From contig NW_026646034.1 in assembly GCF_949987535.1 (NCBI RefSeq), positions 164,001 through 228,000 of the forward strand: DNA of 64,000 nt. Direction: 5' to 3'. Positions 13,151 to 27,224 of this stretch are shown here, in pieces. The position numbers and the translations under genes were made by a program. Origin of the DNA: Balaenoptera acutorostrata (taxonomy: Eukaryota > Chordata > Mammalia > Artiodactyla > Balaenopteridae). The notes under the pieces were generated by a model that was given only the letters and a program-made list of their open reading frames with translations, had not been told where the DNA came from and searched no databases. The stretch's first letter is position 1, and the number at the start of each line of letters is the position of its first letter.

Positions 13151-15370
13151 TGACCGTGTCATCACAATCCTCCATAATTCTTGTCATCAAAATGTTCCAT
13201 GACCGTGTCATCACAATGCTCCAGAATTCTTGTCATCACAATGTTCCATGACCGTGTCATCACAATGCTCCATGGCACTTGTCATCACAATGCTCCAGAA
13301 TTCTTGTCATCACAATGTTCCATGACCGTGTAATCACAATGCTCCATGACCCTGGTCATCACAATGCTCCAGATTGCTTGTCATCACAAAGTTGCATGAC
13401 TGTGTCATCACAAAGCACCATGGAACTTGTCATCACAATGCTCCAGAATTCTTGTCATCACAATGTTCCATGACCGTGTCATCACAATGCTCCATGGCCT
13501 TTGTCATCACAATTCTCCAGAATTCTTGTCATCACAATGTTCCATGACCGTGTCATCACAATGCTCCAAAATTCTTGTCATCACAATGTTCCATGACCGT
13601 GTCATCACAATGCTCCAGAATTCTTGTCATCAAAATGCTCCAGAATTCTTGTCATCACAATGTTCCATGGCCGTGTCATCACAATGCTCCATGGCCATTG
13701 TCATTATAATGCTCCAGAATTATTGTCATCACAATGTTCCATGACCGTGTCATCACAATGCTCCATGGCCCTGTTCATCACAATGCTCCAGATTGCTTGT
13801 CATCACAAAGTTCCATGACCGTGTCATCACAATGCACCATGGCCCTTGTCATCACAGTCCTCCAGGATTTTTGTCATCACAATGTTCCATGACCGTGTCA
13901 TCACAATGCTCCAGAATTCTTGTCATCACAATGCTCCAGAATTCTTGTCATCACAATGTTCGATGACCGTGTCATCACAATGCTCCATGGCCCTTGTCAT
14001 GACAATGCTCCAGAATTCTTGTCATCACAATGTTCCATGACCTTGTCATCACAATGCTCCAGAATTCTTGTCATCACAAAGTTCCATGACCGTGTCATCA
14101 CAATGCTCCATGGCCCTTGTCATCACAATGCTCCAGAATTCTTGTCATCACAATGTTCCATGACCGTGTCATCACAATGCTCCATGGCCCTTGTCATCAC
14201 TATTCTCCAGAATTCTTGTCATCACAATGTTCCATGACCGTGTCATCACAATGCTCCAGAATACTTGTCATCACAATGCTCCAGAATTCTTGTCATCACA
14301 ATGTTCCATGACCGTGTCATCACAATGCTCCATGACGCTGGTCATCACAATGCTCCAGATTGCTTGTCATCACAAAGTTCCATGACTGTGTCATCACAAT
14401 GCACCATGGCCCTTGTCATCACAATGCTCCAGAATTCTTGTCATCACAATGTTCCATGACCGTGTCATCACAATGCTCCATGGCCCTTGTCATCACAATG
14501 CTCCAGAATTCTTGCCATCACAATGTTCCATGACCGTGTCATCACAATGCTCCATAATTCTTATCATCACAATGTTCCATGACCGTGTCATCACAATGCT
14601 CCAGAATTCTTGTCATCACAATGCTCCAGAATTCTTGTCATCACAATGTTCCATGACCGTGTCATCACAATGCTCCATGGCCCTGGTCATCACAATGCTC
14701 CAGATTGCTTGTCATCACAAAGGTCCATGACCGTGTCATCACAATGCACCATGGCCCTTGTCATCACAATGCTCCAGAATTCTTGTCAACACAATGTTCC
14801 ATGACCGTGTCATCACAATGCTCCATAATTCTTGTCATCAAAATGTTCCATGACCGTGTCATCACAATGCTCCAGAATTCTTGTCATCACAATGTTCCAT
14901 GACCGTGTCATCACAATGCTCCAGAATTTTTGTCATCACAATGCTCCAGAATTCTTGTCATCACAATGTTCCATGACCGTGTCATCACAATGCTCCAGAA
15001 TTTTTGTCATCACAATGCTCCAGAATTCTTGTCATCACAATGCTCCAGAATTCTTGTCATCACAATGCTCCATGGCCCTGTTCATCACAATGCTCCAGAT
15101 TGCTTGTCATCACAAAGTTCCATGACCGTGTCATCACAATGCACCATGGTCCTTGTCATCACAATGCTCCAGAATTCTTGTCATCACAATGTTCCATGAC
15201 CGTGTCATCACAATGCTCCATGGCCCTTGTCATCACAATGCTCCAGAATACTTGTCATCACAATGTTCCATGACCGTGTCATCACAATGCTCCATGGCCC
15301 TTGTCAACTCAATGCTCCAGAATTCTTGTCATCACAATGTTCCATGACCGTGTCATCACAATGCTCCAGA
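12418..15370 (+). repeat. ~5.5-kb higher-order unit, copy 2 (partial)
   Basis: Partial second copy of the unit that starts at 6799. Two 74-bp trimers present in copy 1 are missing here. One lies around 8050-8123 of copy 1; the other is the trimer carrying CTGCAG at 8586. Collinearity stops near 15370, where copy 1 continues with a CATAATTCTTATC monomer and this copy with alpha. Confidence 0.8.
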
Positions 15371-15924
15371 ATTCTTGTCATCACAATGTTCCATGACCGT
15401 GTCATCACAATGCTCCATGGCCCTTGTCATCACAATGCTCCAGAATTCTTGTCATCACAATGCTCCATGGCCCTGTTCATCACAATGCTCCAGATTGCTT
15501 GTCATCACAATGTTCCATGACCGTGTCATCACAATGCACCATGGCCCTTGTCATCACAATTCTCCAGAATTCTTGCCATCACAATGTTCCATGACCGTGT
15601 CATCACAATGCTCCATAATTCTTATCATCACAATGTTCCATGACCGTGTCATCACAATGCTCCATGGCCCTTGTCATCACAATGCTCCAGAATTCTTGTC
15701 ATCACAATGTTCCATGACCGTGTCATCACAATGCTCCATGGCCCTTGTCAACACAATGCTCCAGAATTCTTGTCATCACAATGGTCCATGACCGTGTCAT
15801 CACAATGCTCCATAATTCTTGTCATCACAATGTTCCATGACCGTGTCATCACAATGCTCCATGACCCTGGTCATCACAATGCTCCAGATTGCTTGTCATC
15901 ACAAAGTTCCATGACCGTGTCATC
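15371..15924 (+). repeat. Mosaic array segment
   Basis: Canonical monomers with runs of variants also found at about 36.8-37.2 kb (offset near 21385 bp): GTTCATCACAATG, CAGATTGCTTG followed by an ordinary ATGTTCC beta, then AATTCTCCAGAATTCTTGCC. No gene is supported. Confidence 0.75.
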
Positions 15925-17170
15925 ACAATGCACCATGGCCCTTGTCATCACAATGCTCCAGAATTCTTGTCATCACAATGTTCCATGACCGTGTCATCAC
16001 AATGCTCCATGGCCCTTGTCATCACAATGCTCCAGAATTCTTGCGATCACAATGTTCCATGACCGTGTCATCACAATGCTCCATAATTCTTATCATCCCA
16101 ATGTTCCATGACCGTGTCGTCACAATGCTCCAGAATTCTTGTCATCACAATGCTCCAGAATTCTTGTCATCACAATGTTCCATGACCGTGTCATCACAAT
16201 GCTCCATGGCCCTGGTCATCACAATGCTCCAGATTGCTTGTCATCACAAAGGTCCATGACCGTGTCATCACAATGCACCATGGCCCTTGTCATCACAATG
16301 CTCCAGAATTCTTGTCATCACAATGTTCCATGACCGTGTCATCACAATGCTCCATGGCCCTTGTCATCACAATGCTCCAGAATTCTTGTCATCACAATGT
16401 TCCATGACCGTGTCATCACAATGCTCCATGGCCCTTGTCATCACAATGCTCCAGAATTCTTGTCATCACAATGTTCCATGACCGTGTCATCACAATGCTC
16501 CATGGCCCTTGTCATCACTATTGTCCAGAATTCTTGTCATCACAATGTTCCATGACCGTGTCATCACAATGCTCCAGAATTCTTGTCATCACAATGCTCC
16601 AGAATTCTTGTCATCACAATGTTCCATGACCGTGTCATCACAATGCTCCATGACCCTGGTCATCACAATGCTCCAGAATTCTTGTCATCACAATGTTCCA
16701 TGACCGTGTCATCACAATGCTCCATGGCCCTTGTCATCACAATGCTGCAGAATTCTTGTCATCACAATGTTCCATGACCGTGTCATCACAATGCTCCATG
16801 GCCCTTGTCATCACAATGCTCCAGAATTCTTGTCATCACAATGTTCCATGACCGTGTCATCACAATGCTCCATGGCCCTTGTCATCACTATTGTCCAGAA
16901 TTCTTGTCATCACAATGTTCCATGACCGTGTCATCACAATGCTCCAGAATTCTTGTCATCACAATGCTCCAGAATTCTTGTCATCACAATGTTCCATGAC
17001 CGTGTCATCACAATGCTCCATGACCCTGGTCATCACAATGCTCCAGACTGCTTGTCATCACAAAGTTCCATGACTGTGTCATCACAATGCCCCATGGCCC
17101 TTGTCATCACAATGCTCCAGAAATCTTGTCATCACAATGTTCCATGACCGTGTCATCACAATGCTCCATG
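15925..17170 (+). repeat. Third partial copy of the 1651-bp family
   Basis: Collinear with about 11240-12490 at an offset of 4683 bp, including GCGATCACAATG, the two CACTATTGTCC trimers, CTGCAG at 16745-16750 (12062 in the source copy) and CAGACTGCTTG. The same block also resembles 37.4-38.1 kb at an offset of 21533 bp. Confidence 0.78.
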
Positions 17171-19506
17171 GCCCTTGTCATCACAATGCTCCAGAATTCT
17201 TGCCATCACAATGTTCCATGACCGTGTCATCACAATGCTCCATAATTCTTATCATCACAATATTCCATGACCGTGTCATCACAATGCTCCAGAATTCTTG
17301 TCATCACAATGCTCCAGAATTCTTGTCATCACAATGTTCCATGACCGTGTCATCACAATGCTCCATGGCCCTGGTCATCTCAATGCTCCAGATTGCTTGT
17401 CATCACAAAGGTCCATGACCGTGTCATCACAATGCACCATGGCCCTTCTCATCACAATGCTCCCGAATTCTTGTCAACACAATGTTCCATGACCGTGTCA
17501 TCACAATGCTCCATAATTCTTGTCATCAAAATGTTCCATGACCGTGTCATCACAATGCTCCAGAATTCTTGTCATCACAATGTTCCATGACCGTGTCATC
17601 ACAATGCTCCAGAATTTTTGTCATCACAATGCTCCAGAATTCTTGTCATCACAATGTTCCATGACCGTGTCATCACAATGCTCCAGAATTCTTGTCATCA
17701 CAATGCTCCATGGCCCTGTTCATCACAATGCTCCAGATTGCTTGTCATCACAAAGTTCCATGACCGTGTCATCACAATGCACCATGGCCCTTGTCATCAC
17801 AATGCTCCAGAATTCTTGTCATCACAATGTTCCATGACCGTGTCATCACAATGCTCCATGGCCCTTGTCATCACAATGCTCCAGAATTCTTGTCATCACA
17901 ATGTTCCATGACCATGTCATCACAATGCTCCATGGCCCTTGTCAACACAATGCTCCAGAATTCTTGTCATCACAATGTTCCATGACCGTGTCATCACAAT
18001 GCTCCAGAATTCTTGTCATCACAATGTTCCATGACCGTGTCATCACAATGCTCCATGGTCCTTGTCATCACAATGCTCCAGAATTCTTGTCATCACAATG
18101 CTCCATGGCCCTGTTCATCACAATGCTCCAGATTGCTTGTCATCACAATGTTCCATGACCGTGTCATCACAATGCACCATGGCCCTTGTCATCACAATGC
18201 TCCAGAATACTTGTCATCTCAATGTTCCATGACCGTGTCATCACAATGCTCCATGGCCCTTGTCATCACAATGCTCCAGAATTCTTTTCATCACAATGTT
18301 CCATGACCGTGTCATCACAATGCTCCATGGCCCTTGTCAACACAATGCTCCAGAATTCTTGTCATCACAATGTTCCATGACCTTGTCATCACAATGCTCC
18401 AGAATTCTTGTCATCACAATGTTCCATGACCGTGTCATCACAATGCTCCATGGCCCTTGTCATCACAATGCTCCAGAATTCTTGTCATCACAATGCTCCA
18501 TGGCCCTGTTCATCACAATGCTCCAGATTGCTTGTCATCACAAAGTTCCATGCCCGTGTCATCACAATGCACCATGGCCCTTGTCATCACAATGCTCCAG
18601 AATTCTTGTCATCACAATGTTCCATGACCGTGTCATCACAATGCTCCATGGCCCTTGTCATCACAATGCTCCAGAATTCTTGTCATCACAATGTTCCATG
18701 ACCGTGTCATCACAATGCTCCATGGCCCTTGTCAACACAATGCTCCAGAATTCTTGTCATCACAATGTTCCATGACCTTGTCATCACAATGCTCCAGAAT
18801 TCTTGTCATCACAATGTTCCATGACCGTGTCATCACAATGCTCCATGGCCCTTGTCATCACAATGCTGCAGAATTCTTGTCATCACAATGTTCCATGACC
18901 GTGTCATCACAATGCTCCATAATTCTTGTCATCACAATGTTCCATGACCGTGTCATCACAATGCTCCAGAATTCTTCTCATCACAATGCTCCAGAATTCT
19001 TGTCATCACAATGTTCCATGACCGTGTCATCACAATTCTCCATGGCCCTGGTCATCACAATGCTCCAGATTGCTTGTCATCACAAAGTTCCATGACCGTG
19101 TCATCACAATGCACCATGGCCCTTGTCATCACAATGCTCCAGAATTCTTGTCATCACAATGTTACATGACCGTGTCATCACAATGCTCCATGGCCCTTGT
19201 CATCACAAAGCTCCAGAATTCTTGTCATCACAATGTTCCATGACCGTGTCATCACAATGCTCCAGAATTCTTGTCATCACAATGCTCCAGAATTCTTGTC
19301 ATCACAATGCTCCATAATTCTTGTCATCAAAATGTTCCATGACCGTGTCATCACAATGCTCCAGAATTCTTGTCATCACAATGCTCCAGAATTCTTGTCA
19401 TCACAATGCTCCATAATTCTTGTCATCAAAATGTTCCATGACCGTGTCATCACAATGCTCCAGAATTCTTGTCATCACAATGTTCCATGACCGTGTCATC
19501 ACAATG
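17171..19506 (+). repeat. Mosaic array segment with 395-bp repeats
   Basis: The first part (17298-17590) matches about 14610-14900 at an offset of 2688 bp. A 395-bp repeat (16 monomers) is seen with starts at 18013 and 18408. CTGCAG occurs at 18866-18871. The end (about 19.25-19.49 kb) contains a five-monomer ~123-bp repeat of alpha, alpha, delta, TCAAAATG-beta, repeated twice. It ends at the B block of the next module. Confidence 0.75.
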
Positions 19507-20472
19507 CTACATGACCCTGGTCACAACATTTCTCCATGACCTTTGTCATCACAATGCTCTATATAGTTTTTCGTGACAATTCTAAATGAACACTTTAATC
19601 ACTTTGCTTGCTGACCATTTTCATCACATTTCTCTAATGTCATTACAATTTCCCATGACCCCTTTCTTCACAATGCTCAATGATGCCTGTCATCACAATG
19701 CTCAATGGCTTTTGTTATCACAATGCTCCAGGACCAGTTTCATCACAATACTCCATCTCCCTTGTCATCACGGTGCACAATGAAACCTCTCATTACAATG
19801 CTCCATGACACCTGTCATCACAATGCTCCATGGCCCTTGTCATCACAATGCTCCAGATTGCTTGTCATCACAAAGTTCCGTGACCGTGTCATCACAATGC
19901 ACCATGGCCCTTGTCATCACAATGCTCCAGAATTCTTGTCATCACAATGTTCCATGACCGTGTCATCACAATGCTCCATGGCCCTTATCATCACAATGCT
20001 CCAGAATTCTGGTCATCACAATGTTCCATGACCGTGTCACCACAATGCTCCATGGCCCTTGTGATCACAATGCTCCAGAATTCTAGTCATCACAATGTTC
20101 CATGACCGTGTCATCACAATGCTCCATAATTCTTTTCATCACAATGTTCCATGACCGTGTCATCACAATGTTACATGACCCTGGTCATCACAGTTCTCCA
20201 TGACCTTTGTCATCACTATGCTCTATATAGTTTTTCATGACAATTCTAAATGACCACTTTAATCACTTTGCTTGCTGACCATTTTCATCACATTTCTCTA
20301 TTGTCATTACAATTCCCCATGACCCCTTTCTTCACAATGCTCCATGATGCCTGTCATCACAATGCTCAAAGGCTTTTGTTATTACAATGCTCCAGGACCA
20401 GTTTCATCACATTACTCCATCTCCCTTGTCATCACGGTGCACAATGAATAGTTTCATTACAATGCTCCATGG
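19507..20472 (+). repeat. B-linker-A composite module, copy 2
   Basis: B2 19507-19813, linker 19814-20170, A3 20171-20472. Spacing of equivalent B and A points is 664 bp. TATA-like CTATATAG at 19559-19566 and 20223-20230. The B block has CTCTAATGTCATTAC where copy 1 has CTCTATTGTC, and the linker carries CCTTATCATC and GTCACCACAATG marks shared with copies 3 and 4. Confidence 0.87.
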
Positions 20473-20870
20473 CCCTTGTCATCACAATGTTCCAGAATTC
20501 TTGTCATCACAATGTTCCATGACCGTGTCATCACAATGCTCCATGGCCCTTGTCATCACAATGCTCCAGAATTCTTGTCATCACAATGTTCCATGACCGT
20601 GTCATCACAATGCTCCATGGCCCTTGTCATCACAATGCTCCAGATTTCTTGTCATCACAATGTTCCATGACCGTGTCATCACAATGCTCCATAATTCTTG
20701 TCATCAAAATGTTCCATGACCGTGTCATCACAATGCTCCAGAATTCTTGTCATCACAATGTTCCATGACCGTGTCATCACAATGCTCCATGACCCTGGTC
20801 ATCACAATGCTCCAGATTGCTTGTCATCACAAAGTTGCATGACTGTGTCATCACAAAGCACCATGGAACT

Positions 20871-22620
20871 TGTCATCACAATGCTCCAGAATTCTTGTCA
20901 TCACAATGTTCCATGACCGTGTCATCACAATGCTCCATGGCCTTTGTCATCACAATTCTCCAGAATTCTTGTCATCACAATGTTCCATGACCGTGTCATC
21001 ACAATGCTCCAAAATTCTTGTCATCACAATGTTCCATGACCGTGTCATCACAATGCTCCAGAATTCTTGTCATCAAAAAGCTCCAGAATTCTTGTCATCA
21101 CAATGTTCCATGACCGTGTCATCACAATGCTCCATTGCCATTGTCATCACAATTCTCCAGAATTCTTGTCATCACAATGTTCCATGGCTGTGTCATCACA
21201 ATGCTCCATGGCCATTGTCATTATAATGCTCCAGAATTATTGTCATCACAATGTTCCATGACCGTGTCATCACAATGCTCCATGGCCCTGTTCATCACAA
21301 TGCTCCAGATTGCTTGTCATCACAAAGTTCCATGACCGTGTCATCACAATGCACCATGGCCCTTGTCATCACAATGCTCCAGAATTTTTGTCATCACAAT
21401 GTTCCATGACCGTGTCATCACAATGCTCCAGAATTCTTGTCATCACAATGTTCCATGACCATGTCATCACAATGCTCCATGGCCCTTGTCAACACAATGC
21501 TCCAGAATTCTTTTCATCACAATGTTCCATGACCGTGTCATCACAATGCTCCAGAATTCTTGTCATCACAATGTTCCATGACCGTGTCATCACAATGCTC
21601 CATGGCCCTTGTCATCACAATGCTCCAGAATTCTTGTCATCACAATGCTCCATGGCCCTGTTCATCACAATGCTCCAGATTGCTTGTCATCACAATGTTC
21701 CATGACCGTGTCATCACAATGCACCATGGCCCTTGTCATCACAATGCTCCAGAATTCTTGTCATCTCAATGTTCCATGACCGTGTCATCACAATGCTCCA
21801 TGGCCCTTGTCATCACAATGCTCCAGAATTCTTGTCATCACAATGTTCCATGACCGTGTCATCACAATGCTTCATGGCCCTTGTCAACACAATGCTCCAG
21901 AATTCTTGTCATCACAATGTTCCATGACCTTGTCATCACAATGCTCCAGAATTCTTGTCATCACAATGTTCCATGACCGTGTCATCACAATGCTCCATGG
22001 CCCTTGTCATCACAATGCTCCAGAATTCTTGTCATCACAATGCTCCATGGCCCTGTTCATCACAATGCTCCAGATTGCTTGTCATCACAAAGTTCCATGA
22101 CCGTGTCATCACAATGCACCATGGCCCTTGTCATCACAATGCTCCAGAATTCTTGTCATCACAATGTTCCATGACCGTGTCATCACAATGCTCCATGGCC
22201 CTTGTCATCACAATGCTCCAGAATTCTTGTCATCACAATGTTCCATGACCGTGTCATCACAATGCTCCATAATTCTTGTCATCACAATGTTCCATGACCG
22301 TGTCATCACAATGCTCCAGAATTCTTCTCATCACAATGCTCCAGAATTCTTGTCATCACAATGTTCCATGACCGTGTCATCACAATTCTCCATGGCCCTG
22401 GTCATCACAATGCTCCAGATTGCTTGTCATCACAAAGTTCCATGACCGTGTCATCACAATGCACCATGGCCCTTGTCATCACAATGCTCCAGAATTCTTG
22501 TCATCACAATGTTACATGACCGTGTCATCACAATGCTCCATAATCCTTGTCATCAAAATGTTCCATGACCGTGTCATCACAATGCTCCAGAATTCTTGTC
22601 ATCAAAATGTTCCATGACCG
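20871..22620 (+). repeat. 1750-bp tandem unit, copy 1
   Basis: Collinear with 22621-24370 at a constant offset of 1750 bp. Shared rare markers: CATCAAAAAGCTCC (near 21072/22822), TCCATTGCCATTG (near 21132/22882), ATGGCTGTGTC and CATTATAATG. Inside the unit a 395-bp repeat is seen (21560/21955 and 23310/23705). Confidence 0.86.
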
Positions 22621-24370
22621 TGTCATCACAATGCTCCAGAAATCTTGTCATCACAATGTTCCATGACCGTGTCATCACAATGCTCCATGGCCTTTGTCAT
22701 CACAATTCTCCAGAATTCTTGTCATCACAATGTTCCATGACCGTGTCATCACAATGCTCCAAAATTCTTGTCATCACAATGTTCCATGACCGTGTCATCA
22801 CAATGCTCCAGAATTCTTGTCATCAAAAAGCTCCAGAATTCTTGTCATCACAATGTTCCATGACCGTGTCATCACAATGCTCCATTGCCATTGTCATCAC
22901 AATTCTCCAGAATTCTTGTCATCACAATGTTCCATGGCTGTGTCATCACAATGCTCCATGGCCATTGTCATTATAATGCTCCAGAATTATTGTCATCACA
23001 ATGTTCCATGACCGTGTCATCACAATGCTCCATGGCCCTGTTCATCACAATGCTCCAGATTGCTTGTCATCACAAAGTTCCATGACCGTGTCATCACAAT
23101 GCACCATGGCCCTTGTCATCACAATGCTCCAGAATTTTTGTCATCACAATGTTCCATGACCGTGTCATCACAATGCTCCAGAATTCTTGTCATCACAATG
23201 TTCCATGACCATGTCATCACAATGCTCCATGGCCCTTGTCAACACAATGCTCCAGAATTCTTTTCATCACAATGTTCCATGACCGTGTCATCACAATGCT
23301 CCAGAATTCTTGTCATCACAATGTTCCATGACCGTGTCATCACAATGCTCCATGGCCCTTGTCATCACAATGCTCCAGAATTCTTGTCATCACAATGCTC
23401 CATGGCCCTGTTCATCACAATGCTCCAGATTGCTTGTCATCACAATGTTCCATGACCGTGTCATCACAATGCACCATGGCCCTTGTCATCACAATGCTCC
23501 AGAATTCTTGTCATCTCAATGTTCCATGACCGTGTCATCACAATGCTCCATGGCCCTTGTCATCACAATGCTCCAGAATTCTTGTCATCACAATGTTCCA
23601 TGACCGTGTCATCACAATGCTCCATGGCCCTTGTCAACACAATGCTCCAGAATTCTTGTCATCACAATGTTCCATGACCTTGTCATCACAATGCTCCAGA
23701 ATTCTTGTCATCACAATGTTCCATGACCGTGTCATCACAATGCTCCATGGCCCTTGTCATCACAATGCTCCAGAATTCTTGTCATCACAATGCTCCATGG
23801 CCCTGTTCATCACAATGCTCCAGATTGCTTGTCATCACAAAGTTCCATGACCGTGTCATCACAATGCACCATGGCCCATGTCATCACAATGCTCCAGAAT
23901 TCTTGTCATCACAATGTTCCATGACCGTGTCATCACAATGCTCCATGGCCCTTGTCATCACAATGCTCCAGAATTCTTGTCATCACAATGTTCCATGACC
24001 GTGTCATCACAATGCTCCATAATTCTTGTCATCACAATGTTCCATGACCGTGTCATCACAATGCTCCAGAATTCTTCTCATCACAATGCTCCAGAATTCT
24101 TGTCATCACAATGTTCCATGACCGTGTCATCACAATTCTCCATGGCCCTGGTCATCACAATGCTCCAGATTGCTTGTCATCACAAAGTTCCATGACCGTG
24201 TCATCACAATGCACCATGGCCCTTGTCATCACAATGCTCCAGAATTCTTGTCATCACAATGTTACATGACCGTGTCATCACAATGCTCCATAATCCTTGT
24301 CATCAAAATGTTCCATGACCGTGTCATCACAATGCTCCAGAATTCTTGTCATCACAATGTTCCATGACCG
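22621..24370 (+). repeat. 1750-bp tandem unit, copy 2
   Basis: Second copy of the 1750-bp unit. It starts with a GAAATCTTG monomer where copy 1 has GAATTCTTG, and otherwise carries the same ordered markers. One small difference is ATGCTTCATGG near 21869 in copy 1 against ATGCTCCATGG here. Confidence 0.86.
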
Positions 24371-25122
24371 TGTCATCACAATGCTCCATAATTCTTGTCA
24401 TCAAAATGTTCCATGACCGTGTCATCACAATGCTCCAGAAATCTTGTCATCACAATGTTCCATGACCGTGTCATCACAATGCTCCAGAATTCTTGTCATC
24501 ACAATGCTCCAGAATTCTTGTCATCACAAAGTACCATGACCGTGTCATCACAATGCTCCAGAATTCTTGTCATCACAATGCTCCAGAATTCTTGTCATCA
24601 CAATGTTCCATGACCGTGTCATCACAATGCTCCATGGCCCTTGTCATCACAATGCTCCAGAATTCTTGTCATCACAATGTTCCATGACCGTGTCATCACA
24701 ATGCTCCATGGCCCTTGTCATCACAAAGCTCCAGAATACTTGTCATCACAATGTTCCATGACCGTGTCATCACAATGCTCCATGGCCCTTGTCAACACAA
24801 TGCTCCAGAATTCTTGTCATCACAATTTTCCATGACCTTGTCATCACAATGCTCCAGAATTCTTGTCATCACAATGTTCCATGACCGTGTCATCACAATG
24901 CTCCATGGCCCTTGTCATCACAATGCTCCAGAATTCTTGTCATCACAATGTTCCATGACCGTGTCATCACAATGCTCCAGAATTCTTGTCATCACAATGC
25001 TCCAGATTTCTTGTCATCACAATGCTCCATAATTCTTGTCATCAAAATGTTCCATGACCGTGTCATCACAATGCTCCAGAATTCTTGTCATCACAATGTT
25101 CCATGACCGTGTCATCACAATG

Positions 25123-26088
25123 CTACATGACCCTGGTCACAACATTTCTCCATGACCTTTGTCATCACAATGCTCTATATAGTTTTTCGTGACAATTCTA
25201 AATGAACACTTTAATCACTTTGCTTGCTGACCATTTTCATCACATTTCTCTAATGTCATTACAATTTCCCATGACCCCTTTCTTCACAATGCTCAATGAT
25301 GCCTGTCATCACAATGCTCAATGGCTTTTGTTATCACAATGCTCCAGGACCAGTTTCATCACAATACTCCATCTCCCTTGTCATCACGGTGCACAATGAA
25401 ACCTCTCATTACAATGCTCCATGACACCTGTCATCACAATGCTCCATGGCCCTTGTCATCACAATGCTCCAGATTGCTTGTCATCACAAAGTTCCGTGAC
25501 CGTGTCATCACAATGCACCATGGCCCTTGTCATCACAATGCTCCAGAATTCTTGTCATCACAATGTTCCATGACCGTGTCATCACAATGCTCCATGGCCC
25601 TTATCATCACAATGCTCCAGAATTCTGGTCATCACAATGTTCCATGACCGTGTCACCACAATGCTCCATGGCCCTTGTGATCACAATGCTCCAGAATTCT
25701 AGTCATCACAATGTTCCATGACCGTGTCATCACAATGCTCCATAATTCTTTTCATCACAATGTTCCATGACCGTGTCATCACAATGTTACATGACCCTGG
25801 TCATCACAGTTCTCCATGACCTTTGTCATCACTATGCTCTATATAGTTTTTCATGACAATTCTAAATGACCACTTTAATCACTTTGCTTGCTGACCATTT
25901 TCATCACATTTCTCTATTGTCATTACAATTCCCCATGACCCCTTTCTTCACAATGCTCCATGATGCCTGTCATCACAATGCTCAAAGGCTTTTGTTATTA
26001 CAATGCTCCAGGACCAGTTTCATCACATTACTCCATCTCCCTTGTCATCACGGTGCACAATGAATAGTTTCATTACAATGCTCCATGG
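25123..26088 (+). repeat. B-linker-A composite module, copy 3
   Basis: B3 25123-25429, linker 25430-25786, A4 25787-26088. Spacing 664 bp. TATA-like CTATATAG at 25175-25182 and 25839-25846. By eye it is essentially the same sequence as copy 2. Confidence 0.87.
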
Positions 26089-27224
26089 CCCTTGTCATCA
26101 CAATGTTCCAGAATTCTTGTCATCACAATGTTCCATGACCGTGTCATCACAATGCTCCATGGCCCTTGTCATCACAATGCTCCAGAATTCTTGTCATCAC
26201 AATGTTCCATGACCGTGTCATCACAATGCTCCATGGCCCTTGTCATCACAATGCTCCAGATTTCTTGTCATCACAATGTTCCATGACCGTGTCATCACAA
26301 TGCTCCATAATTCTTGTCATCAAAATGTTCCATGACCGTGTCATCACAATGCTCCAGAATTCTTGTCATCACAATGTTCCATGACCGTGTCATCACAATG
26401 CTCCATGACCCTGGTCATCACAATGCTCCAGATTGCTTGTCATCACAAAGTTGCATGACTGTGTCATCACAAAGCACCAAGGAACTTGTCATCACAATGC
26501 TCCAGAATTCTTGTCATCACAATGTTCCATGACCGTGTCATCACAATGCTCCATGGCCTTTGTCATCACAATTCTCCAGAATTCTTGTCATCACAATGTT
26601 CCATGACCGTGTCATCACAATGCTCCAAAATTCTTGTCATCACAATGTTCCATGACCGTGTCATCACAATGCTCCAGAATTCTTGTCATCAAAAAGCTCC
26701 AGAATTCTTGTCATCACAATGTTCCATGACCGTGTCATCACAATGCTCCATTGCCATTGTCATCACAATTCTCCAGAATTCTTGTCATCACAATGTTCTA
26801 TGGCTGTGTCATCACAATGCTCCATGGCCATTGTCATTATAATGCTCCAGAATTATTGTCATCACAATGTTCCATGACCGTGTCATCACAATGCTCCATG
26901 GCCCTGTTCATCACAATGCTCCAGATTGCTTGTCATCACAAAGTTCCATGACCGTGTCATCACAATGCACCATGGCCCTTGTCATCACAATGCTCCAGAA
27001 TTTTTGTCATCACAATGTTCCATGACCGTGTCATCACAATGCTCCAGAATTCTTGTCATCACAATGTTCCATGACCATGTCATCACAATGCTCCATGGCC
27101 CTTGTCAACACAATGCTCCAGAATTCTTTTCATCACAATGTTCCATGACCGTGTCATCACAATGCTCCAGAATTCTTGTCATCACAATGTTCCATGACCG
27201 TGTCATCACAATGCTCCATGGCCC

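Larger units (their letters stand above)
19507..25122 (+). repeat. Super-unit 1 (5616 bp), opened by a B-linker-A module
   Basis: The B-block anchor recurs at 19586, 25202, 29685 and 35153, giving super-units of 5616, 4483 and 5468 bp. This unit consists of the 966-bp module (19507-20472), array sequence, a 1750-bp tandem dimer (20871-24370) and a terminal segment (about 24.37-25.1 kb) that is shared with the other two super-units just before their next B block. Confidence 0.82.
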
